NCBI GenBank assembly: GCA_019751935.1
Contig: JAIEMR010000090.1
Span: forward strand, 1 to 7,976
Length of the DNA: 7,976 bases
Source: Alphaproteobacteria bacterium
GTDB lineage: Bacteria > Pseudomonadota > Alphaproteobacteria > Paracaedibacterales > CAIULA01
Reading direction: 5' to 3'
Of the stretch, positions 1-5,607 are shown one piece after another. The notes under the pieces are model-generated. The model ran no database searches. It was not told the origin of the DNA and was given only the letters and a program-made list of their open reading frames with translations. Made by a program: the position numbers and the translations under genes. The stretch's first letter is position 1, and every line of letters begins with the position of its first letter.

Positions 1-130
1 CTTGCAAAGTCTATCTCCCGAAAATTATTAGTAATCCGAAATATTTGGCTGCTTTGACCTTATGTAATTGAAAGGCAGTGATGTGTAACAAGAAAGACCG
101 AATCTTCAGCGACAGTCCCTTCATGTTAGT

Positions 131-160
131 TTAACCTTTCATTAATTTTTCCCTCATAAA
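131..160 (+). promoter_or_regulatory. candidate sigma70-like promoter upstream of the tandem protease gene
   Basis: A TTAACC box (131-136) and a CATAAA box (155-160) are separated by 18 bp, each matching four of six consensus bases. They lie about 35 bp upstream of the likely ATG at 195, giving a short leader. In DNA this AT-rich such matches arise easily by chance. The rest of 1-194 shows no convincing gene or RNA. Confidence 0.27.
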
Positions 161-194
161 ATCGTAACAACGGGAAAAACTAATCTTGTGCGTT

Positions 195-2966
195 ATGAAT
201 TTTTTAAAAATCATTTTCATATTCATAATTTTTATAAGCAATTCACATTCTTCTAGCTGGGATCGCGCCCAGTCCAACCTTGTTATAATGAGTTCGCATG
301 CTTGTTTGTTAGACGAGCTTGCAAAAATGGAGGGTAATGAGCTCACAAAAGACCAGAGAATTGAAATTTTAAGAAATTATTTTTCTGGATTTGGGACAAA
401 GACTAGGCAACAAATCGGCTTAGATCTAAACACCAAAGATTATTTACACTTCGATCATTTTGTCAATAAATGGCAAGGAGCTGTTAACTTACACGAAGTT
501 GATATGGGGGAGATTTTAGAGTCTGGTATTATTCCCATGCCTTTAGAGTACAAGCATAACTCAAGAGATCGCAGATGGACGGCTGGATGGCTTTTTGACA
601 CGATAGAGGTTGTCCGTCAACAAGGCTACACAAAATTACTTTTTGAAGGTTCTTATCATGATATTAACAATAATGATTTGCTAAAGGTTCGTGAATTATC
701 CGGAACATTTTGGAGGTGGGATGGAAATCCAAGAAATATAGGCAGTGCTATAGAATTATTTTCTGGGATGATTCAACCTTCTCAAAAAATCACAGATAAC
801 CCGCATGACTTAAAAGCAACAGTGAGAATTATCAGTAGCTTTAATGGACTTTGGAATGAAGACTTTGATCAAATATATTTTCTACCCAAAGGCGAAACTC
901 CAACAGTGGGTAATTTTTTCAAAGTCATGAGCGTTAAAGTAGGTGATGGTCGCTTTTTAACCCAGGATGAAGCTAATTCACTATCTGAAAAATGGAATGA
1001 GGAAGAATGGGGTGAACTTTTCCAAGAAGAGGATTTTGCTATCATTAAAGTCCGAAACCTTGCAGCAGATGGGACAAATACATTAAGAAAGTTTTTGCAA
1101 GATAATAACCTATTAAACGGTCATCAAGTTGTCAGCTTGCAAGGTGATTTTGATGGTGATTTTGAACCCAATCGAATTTTTGCCTTTGGAAAACCAAGCT
1201 CTAATTTAAAAATGGATTCATTTGATGAAAATGGTTTTTGCTTAGTATCAGATACTGGTGATGCAGAAACTGTTGAAAAACTGGGAGATCGTCTTGAAAA
1301 TCAAACTCCGTTTCATCTTATTGAACCTTTGAGAAAATTAAAAGACTCTTCCAAAATTTACGATCAAAAGTCAAAAACAGATCCTGTTGCCCCTAAAATC
1401 ACCGCTCTAAAAGGAAATATTCAATCAGCACCAATACCCTTTGCTACTGGAATGAATGGCGGGCCAGTTCTTGTCTGTAAAGCAAGTGGAAGTGCCCCAT
1501 TTCAAATTAAATGTAAATTTATAGGTGTTGTTCGTGGAGGTGGGTTAATCCAAGATGCTTCCGACAAGGTATCTTATAAAGGATTAGTTTCTGTATCGCC
1601 ATATCTTTCAAAACCATTTTTCGCTGATAGCTGGAATGATATTCGCGATAATCTTGTTCAAATGAACTGGGAAGAGCATTGGTCACAGGCTTTAGAGTTA
1701 ATGGAGGTACCACCACCAGGAAGCCCGCATGAATTAACTGAAGCTCAACGAACAAAAGTGTTAGAGCGCCTTGTAAGAGGTCGAGGGAAAACGCATGGGT
1801 TAAGTTTGGCGGACGATCTTGCACAAACAAATTTAAATGCAGGAGTTCAAATAGCGACAGATTTAAATACAATAAATTTTTTAGATAATCCTATTCATCC
1901 CAAAATTAATATGAAAAAAGCTTTTGAACTTGGAATTACAAAAATTCCTTATAGAGATCGCAGATTAGCTGCAGGAGTAATCTTTTCAGCAATGGATATT
2001 GCTCGTCAGCAAGCTTTTACAAATCCACTTTTCAATATATCTAGAGACAATCCAGATAGAAATGATCTAGCATTAGTTCGAAAATTATCTGGAACTTTTT
2101 GGAATTGGAATGCATCTTCACAAACTTTTATAAGAGCTGCAGAACAATTTTCAGGAATGATTCAAACATCCCAAGAGATAAATGGCACAACTGTAAATAT
2201 CTTAAGCTGTGTTCATGGAATTGAAGGTGAAAGAATTGAAAACATTTATTTCCTGCCTAAAGGAAAAACCCCTCACCCAGAAAATTTCTTTCAAGTAAAA
2301 AGCTTTCAGATAGGAAGCGATAAGCAACCTCGTTTAACAGATACAACAGGTGTTAACTCGCTACATGACGATTATGCCATTATCCAGGTTAGCAACGCAT
2401 CTGTGCAAGGTGGTCATACTTTAAGTGGTTTTTTGCATAGCGAAGGATTACTAGACGGGACAAAAGTAGTGCCTTTAAAAGGTGAAGCAGAAAGCACCTT
2501 TGAACCTGACCGTATTTTTGCCTTTGGAAAACCAGGCGCTAAATTCTTAAAAGATGCCTCATTAGATGTAAATGGTTTTTGCCTAGTTGTGGATACATTT
2601 GCAGGAAATTTAGTAGAGGCTACAGAAAACGCAAGGCATCCCTCAACTTTGATCGTTAAACCCTTACGAAAACTGACAGACCCTAATCAAATCTATCAAA
2701 CAACTCCTACCCCAGCAACAAGCCCTGCGACTTCCAAAACCTTTCCTCTAGGTGCAAATGAATATCCATTACCTTTATATGGCTCACCTGGGATGAGTGG
2801 CGGTCCTATTCTTGCCTGCAAAATCGATGATGCCTCAAGCGTCCCACAAATTAAATGCATGCATTTTGGCGTGGTTCAAGGGTTTAGCTTAACCAGAGAA
2901 CCTAGTGGCAAAGTATTTTATAGAGGATTAATAGCACTTCCAAGGCCTGATCATGGAAATCCTTAG
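195..2966 (+). CDS. exported tandem trypsin-like serine protease with a degenerate first protease copy
   Basis: A 923-residue protein (from the ATG at 195) that begins with a hydrophobic signal peptide (residues 1 to about 20, MNFLKIIFIFIIF...), so it is exported. It consists of two homologous units, about residues 38-468 and 499-918. Each has a helical-looking lead-in, a conserved DRR segment, an LSGTFW segment, FSGMI, and a chymotrypsin-fold core. In unit 2 the core reads ILSCVHGI (His674), DDYAIIQV (Asp726) and GSPGMSGGP (Ser868), matching the His, Asp and GxSGGP motifs of trypsin-like peptidases. In unit 1 the aligned motifs are IISSFNGL (Asn217), EDFAIIKV (Asp280) and ATGMNGGP (Asn421), so the nucleophile and the general base are both lost. 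Substrate unknown. An in-frame TTG at 186 lies closer to the GGGA at 172-175 and could be the start, adding three residues; I chose the ATG because the signal peptide then starts normally. The next gene follows after 30 bp. Protease fold: fairly sure; activity: inferred. Confidence 0.82.
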   Translation: MNFLKIIFIFIIFISNSHSSSWDRAQSNLVIMSSHACLLDELAKMEGNELTKDQRIEILRNYFSGFGTKTRQQIGLDLNTKDYLHFDHFVNKWQGAVNLHEVDMGEILESGIIPMPLEYKHNSRDRRWTAGWLFDTIEVVRQQGYTKLLFEGSYHDINNNDLLKVRELSGTFWRWDGNPRNIGSAIELFSGMIQPSQKITDNPHDLKATVRIISSFNGLWNEDFDQIYFLPKGETPTVGNFFKVMSVKVGDGRFLTQDEANSLSEKWNEEEWGELFQEEDFAIIKVRNLAADGTNTLRKFLQDNNLLNGHQVVSLQGDFDGDFEPNRIFAFGKPSSNLKMDSFDENGFCLVSDTGDAETVEKLGDRLENQTPFHLIEPLRKLKDSSKIYDQKSKTDPVAPKITALKGNIQSAPIPFATGMNGGPVLVCKASGSAPFQIKCKFIGVVRGGGLIQDASDKVSYKGLVSVSPYLSKPFFADSWNDIRDNLVQMNWEEHWSQALELMEVPPPGSPHELTEAQRTKVLERLVRGRGKTHGLSLADDLAQTNLNAGVQIATDLNTINFLDNPIHPKINMKKAFELGITKIPYRDRRLAAGVIFSAMDIARQQAFTNPLFNISRDNPDRNDLALVRKLSGTFWNWNASSQTFIRAAEQFSGMIQTSQEINGTTVNILSCVHGIEGERIENIYFLPKGKTPHPENFFQVKSFQIGSDKQPRLTDTTGVNSLHDDYAIIQVSNASVQGGHTLSGFLHSEGLLDGTKVVPLKGEAESTFEPDRIFAFGKPGAKFLKDASLDVNGFCLVVDTFAGNLVEATENARHPSTLIVKPLRKLTDPNQIYQTTPTPATSPATSKTFPLGANEYPLPLYGSPGMSGGPILACKIDDASSVPQIKCMHFGVVQGFSLTREPSGKVFYRGLIALPRPDHGNP
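306..1598 (+). other. unit 1 of tandem duplication: pseudoprotease-like copy
   Basis: First homologous unit of the large protein. By eye it aligns with unit 2 from the LTKDQR segment to the KVSYKGLV segment. In the stretch from DRR (residue 125) to the end of SGMIQPSQKI, about half of roughly 74 positions are identical. Of the putative triad only Asp280 remains; the aligned His and Ser are Asn217 (AAT at 843-845) and Asn421 (AAT at 1455-1457). The fold-defining GGP after the nucleophile and three cysteines (in GFC, VCK and IKC) are kept in both units, which suggests the fold is maintained although catalysis is lost. Confidence 0.72.
1689..2942 (+). other. unit 2 of tandem duplication: apparently active serine protease copy
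   Basis: Second homologous unit, with an apparent complete triad: His674 (CAT at 2214-2216), Asp726 (GAT at 2370-2372) and Ser868 (AGT at 2796-2798). The FSGMI strand at residue 652 precedes the His motif, as the SG-containing strand does in trypsin-like enzymes. The segment HFGVVQGFS after the Ser matches the usual post-nucleophile strand. The Asp-to-Ser distance (142 residues) is longer than in trypsin, so there are inserted loops. Specificity cannot be read reliably; I see no obvious acidic residue at the position expected for a trypsin-type S1 pocket. Confidence 0.72.
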
Positions 2967-2996
2967 GAAAATATAAATTTATGGAGATTTAAAAAA

Positions 2997-3347
2997 ATGA
3001 AAAAATATGTTTTATTTCCTTTCTTTTTATTACTAACAATTTTATGGCAATCGCCAATATGTCACGCTTCAGATGTCAAAGAATCCGGAAAAGCTTCACA
3101 TAAATTTGATGCTGAACTGATTATACAAGAGATCCAAAAATCCACAGAAGAGACATATTCAGCGCCTGACATCCTTATAATGGGCTCTTTGGTCAAGGAA
3201 CTGAGAGATAAAAAGACAGAAGTAATCAAAGAGTTTAAAGAAAAAATTACTGAAGTGAATAGAGCTTTCAAAGAATTTGATGAATGGACTTTTGAATACT
3301 TTCCGATCGAAAATAAAGTTAGCGCTACCTTGGCAGAGGGAAAGTAA
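2997..3347 (+). CDS. small exported protein, family unknown (paralogue of the 3477-3899 gene)
   Basis: A 116-residue protein with a clear signal peptide (MKKYVLFPFFLLLTILW..., likely cut after CHA at residue 24), leaving about 92 highly charged residues predicted to be mostly helical. I do not recognise a known family. It is homologous to the next gene: LIIQEIQK, IMGSLVKEL, an FKEK/FKGK segment, and a shared WTFEY motif near the C terminus followed by a V-x-A-x-L segment. The mature part has no cysteine. GGAG at 2983-2986 gives a well-placed ribosome binding site, and the 30-bp gap to the protease gene suggests co-transcription. A role as partner, inhibitor or co-secreted factor of the protease is possible but rests on adjacency only. 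Confidence 0.8.
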   Translation: MKKYVLFPFFLLLTILWQSPICHASDVKESGKASHKFDAELIIQEIQKSTEETYSAPDILIMGSLVKELRDKKTEVIKEFKEKITEVNRAFKEFDEWTFEYFPIENKVSATLAEGK

Positions 3348-3387
3348 AACTACCTAATTACTATTGTTTTTAGGTGTAGAAAATTAA

Positions 3388-3417
3388 TTGATAAATCCTG
3401 AATATTAGTATTGTAAT
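3388..3417 (+). promoter_or_regulatory. candidate sigma70-like promoter of the second small-protein gene
   Basis: TTGATA (3388-3393) and TGTAAT (3412-3417) are separated by 18 bp; each matches five of six consensus bases. Transcription would start near 3424, about 50 bases before the ATG at 3477. This would let the second paralogue be expressed independently of the upstream protease operon. It is the best promoter match I find in the window, but no experiment supports it. Confidence 0.42.
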
Positions 3418-3476
3418 TTTAGTCAATAATCACTAAATATCTCTTAGAAGTAATTGGACTCTAAACGGAGATATTT

Positions 3477-3899
3477 ATGATGACAATACTAAGAGCAGCT
3501 TTATTTTCTCTATTATTGATTAATATGTGCCAAGCTTCAGATGATGAGTTCGGTGGTTTCGATGAAGAAAAATTTGGAACTGAAAAGCATCAAACACCAG
3601 TGACCAAAACAGATATAGCAGCAGAAATTATTACAGACATCCAGAAAATGAAACCTCAGAAAAAATCTGTGTTTCAATCTCCTTTACTAAATACTCCCTA
3701 TAACAGAGCTGATTGGCCAGGCCTTTGTATAATGCGTTCTTTAATAGAAGCAATTCAAGCTGGCACTCCTGAAGTGACTCAAGCCTTTAAAGGAAAAGTG
3801 TATGAAGTAAGAGATGATGCGGACTTCACTAAAGATGAAAATTGGACTTTTGAATATTTAAATGGACAGGTCTGTGCTTCTCTATCAGACGGAATATAA
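3477..3899 (+). CDS. small exported protein, family unknown, with a cysteine pair (paralogue of the 2997-3347 gene)
   Basis: A 140-residue protein with a signal peptide (MMTILRAALFSLLLINMCQA, cleavage probably after residue 20) and an acidic, Gly/Phe-containing stretch just after it (DDEFGGFDEEKFG). The C-terminal two thirds align with the preceding small protein: EIITDIQK, IMRSLIEAI, EVTQAFKGKVYEV and WTFEYL. Two cysteines, Cys84 (GLCIM) and Cys133 (QVCASL), replace Leu60 and Ser109 of the paralogue, so both are present here and both absent there. GGAG at 3467-3470 lies 6 bases before the first of two adjacent ATG codons (3477, 3480); either start is possible. The Cys18 region is not a lipobox. 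Function unknown. Confidence 0.8.
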   Translation: MMTILRAALFSLLLINMCQASDDEFGGFDEEKFGTEKHQTPVTKTDIAAEIITDIQKMKPQKKSVFQSPLLNTPYNRADWPGLCIMRSLIEAIQAGTPEVTQAFKGKVYEVRDDADFTKDENWTFEYLNGQVCASLSDGI

Positions 3900-4099
3900 T
3901 TCACGTGTCCTTCGGTGTAGCCGAAAAAAAACCATGTTTCTTAGCTTGTAAATATAAAAACAGTATACTTTATATTAGAAATGAAGTTATTTATTTCCTG
4001 GATCGCCGCGCTACGCTCGCGATGACGCAATTTCTCTCGTCATTACAAGGAGCGCAAGCGACGTGGTAATCCAGGTATTTTGAGATGTTTTCAATATAT
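3900..4099. other. intergenic region between convergent genes
   Basis: This 200-bp gap separates the ends of the second small-protein gene (+) and the metallophosphoesterase gene (-). It holds the palindromic element at 3997-4075 and a short TTCGG/CCGAA hairpin at 3911-3925. I see no ORF with a start and ribosome binding site, and no classical terminator with a T-run on the correct side for either gene. Confidence 0.6.
3997..4075. repeat. imperfect palindromic intergenic element, probable dispersed repeat
   Basis: The left arm (3997-4027, beginning CCTGGATCGCCGCG and ending GATGACG) is complementary to the right arm (4038-4075, beginning CGTCATTACAAGG and ending GGTAATCCAGG). A 10-base loop separates them, and the right arm is 7 bases longer. 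The arms share CCTGGAT at the outer ends and ATGACG at the inner ends, with mismatches and bulges between. The element is clearly richer in GC than its surroundings. From memory, the phrase GGAGCGCAAGCGACGTGG recurs in dispersed palindromes of Rickettsiales, Holosporales and similar genomes; I cannot check copy number here. Lying between convergent 3' ends, it could form a hairpin in both transcripts and serve to terminate or stabilise them. Confidence 0.72.
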
Positions 4100-5335
4100 T
4101 TAATTTTTCGCACCAAACTCACATCGGCTTTCTTTTTTGCCGATTGTGCATCTAGCCAAAACAGTGTTTTTAGCGCTGTATAAAGATAGTAACCAGAACT
4201 CTTTATGTCTTTCTAATATCCCATACCCAAACTGATTAATAGTCATTCCTTTTTCAATGATTTGTGATTGGATAATTGTATTATCTAAAATAGTAGGGGC
4301 AGCCACCTTTTCAAGGCGCACCCCTCCATTTCCCATTACAAATTGATCAGGTAATTGGTGTGCTTTAATATACTGAAATGTATGGATATGCCCAGAGACA
4401 ACAAACCGCAACTTTGAATGAATTTCTTTAAAAACTTCTAAACCATAACCTGAATCCGACAAAATAGACTCTTTATTGTCATTTTTATTCTTTATAGTGA
4501 CAATGCCCACTAGCGGTCTATGTGTTAACAACCACACATTTTTATCGTCTTTAGAAAAATCAAGCTTTCTTAATTTGGATCGATAGCTTTCCACATTGGA
4601 AACAAAATCTCGGTGAGCTGCCGATGAATCATGAGCTAGAAGAGATACACCTTCTATACTATCCACCCAAAAAGGTTCCTCTTCCTGCACAAGAAAAGGA
4701 GAATATGGATAAGCAGAAACCAACTTCATCCATCCCTCTTTGGCCTTTAAAAACTCTATATTTCCCCTTAGAAACAGCCAAGGCGCCTGCTTCAAAAGCT
4801 TATCTGCTGGATCAAAAAACTCAGTTTTCCAATGTTCCCATTTATCGCGTTCCGTGATTTGTGAATTATAACGAGAGTCCCTTTGATAAATATAATCTCC
4901 TAAATGGATTACCAAATCAGGATTATGTCGAGATATATTTTCAACAATCTGCGGAAATGGCCATTGTTCAGGATCATTTATATTTTGACTATCCCTACAA
5001 CCTGTGTCTCCAATAATCGCAATTTTGTTAATGGGCTCCAAAGGATGAGAAAAAGTTTGATTTAAAACAGAAAAGTTTGCATATGTTTTGGGCAAAGTTT
5101 TTTTGCATACTAAAATGGGATAATTACCATTATCGCCGCTAACCCGGGTTTCCATAAGAGAAGGCTGGCCATCGATATTAACCACCGGACACGTATCTTG
5201 GTGAGTTACAACTCTAACTTCATTTTCACCATTATGATTAACCTGCACCCACATTTTGTCTTCATTAATTGATGTACAAGAAGAAAGCAGAAACCCTATT
5301 AATAAATAGTAGTATTTCCTAAAATGAATCATCAT
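4100..5335 (-). CDS. metallophosphoesterase-superfamily lipoprotein with an altered GNHE motif
   Basis: A 411-residue protein (from the ATG at 5335; GTG at 5341 and ATG at 5332 are alternatives, and no clear ribosome binding site decides). The signal peptide ends in LSSC with lipid-modified Cys20; Thr at the next position fits outer-membrane sorting. An N-terminal section has Cys49 and Cys77 (CPVVNIDG...ILVCK). The calcineurin-like phosphoesterase core follows: GDTGC (Asp110), GDYIY (Asp147), GNIE (Asn192-Ile193), THRP (His272) and GHIH (His316, His318). The metal-binding residues expected from the superfamily are present, but the normally conserved His of GNHE is Ile. In related phosphatases that His assists catalysis, so activity may be changed or lost. 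The order GDTGCR, WPF, PDLVIHLGDY, APWLFLRGN and GW matches a family of proteobacterial phosphoesterases I know. The substrate is unknown. It is divergent from the autotransporter gene. Confidence 0.85.
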   Translation of the reverse strand: MMIHFRKYYYLLIGFLLSSCTSINEDKMWVQVNHNGENEVRVVTHQDTCPVVNIDGQPSLMETRVSGDNGNYPILVCKKTLPKTYANFSVLNQTFSHPLEPINKIAIIGDTGCRDSQNINDPEQWPFPQIVENISRHNPDLVIHLGDYIYQRDSRYNSQITERDKWEHWKTEFFDPADKLLKQAPWLFLRGNIEFLKAKEGWMKLVSAYPYSPFLVQEEEPFWVDSIEGVSLLAHDSSAAHRDFVSNVESYRSKLRKLDFSKDDKNVWLLTHRPLVGIVTIKNKNDNKESILSDSGYGLEVFKEIHSKLRFVVSGHIHTFQYIKAHQLPDQFVMGNGGVRLEKVAAPTILDNTIIQSQIIEKGMTINQFGYGILERHKEFWLLSLYSAKNTVLARCTIGKKESRCEFGAKN

Positions 5336-5607
5336 TATCACACAGCAACAAATGAAAAATATTTTTGCACTCTAGCATTGCGAAAAAGCCCTCTACAATG
5401 CTTATCTTTGCGAGATCTTCCCACAGATCAATATTAGCTTCCTTCAAAGACATACAGTCAGATACATTTTCCTTGAAGACTAATATCAATTTAATTTTAA
5501 TTTCTCCAAACTTTAACTAAATATAAATGGCTTCTTCCTTAATATAAAAGCAGAAGACTTATTTCACTCTAAATTAAATTTGCTAACTATTTTGATGAAT
5601 TTATTCT
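5336..5607. promoter_or_regulatory. divergent intergenic region with candidate promoters
   Basis: This 272-bp AT-rich gap must hold the promoters of the phosphoesterase (-) and autotransporter (+) genes. On the plus strand TTGAAG (5473-5478) and TTTAAT (5496-5501) are 17 bp apart, a plausible promoter that would give a leader of about 100 bases. On the minus strand a TGCTAGAGT extended -10-like sequence lies near 5370-5378. Neither gene has a recognisable Shine-Dalgarno sequence. No operator, riboswitch or small ORF is evident. Confidence 0.3.

Noticed and set aside
131..346. minus-strand open frame overlapping the start of the tandem protease gene
   Set aside because: It overlaps the signal peptide coding region of a well-supported gene, has no recognisable domain and no clear ribosome binding site.
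3352..3375. ACCTAA/TTAGGT inverted repeat after the first small-protein gene
   Set aside because: The stem is only 6 bp with a 12-base loop and has no T-run after it; chance is a sufficient explanation.
3477..3540. Cys18 of the second small protein, and Cys22 of the first, as lipoprotein cysteines
   Set aside because: INMC and SPIC do not match the lipobox, and CQA-S and CHA-S fit ordinary signal peptidase I sites.
2997..3899. the two small genes as a toxin-antitoxin pair
   Set aside because: Both carry signal peptides and are homologous to each other, are 129 bp apart, and the second has its own promoter-like signal; this does not fit a toxin-antitoxin operon.
3911..3925. TTCGG/CCGAA hairpin followed by a run of A, as a terminator of the second small-protein gene
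   Set aside because: A terminator on the plus strand needs a T-run after the stem; here it is an A-run. On the minus strand the T-run would lie before the hairpin, so it fits neither gene.
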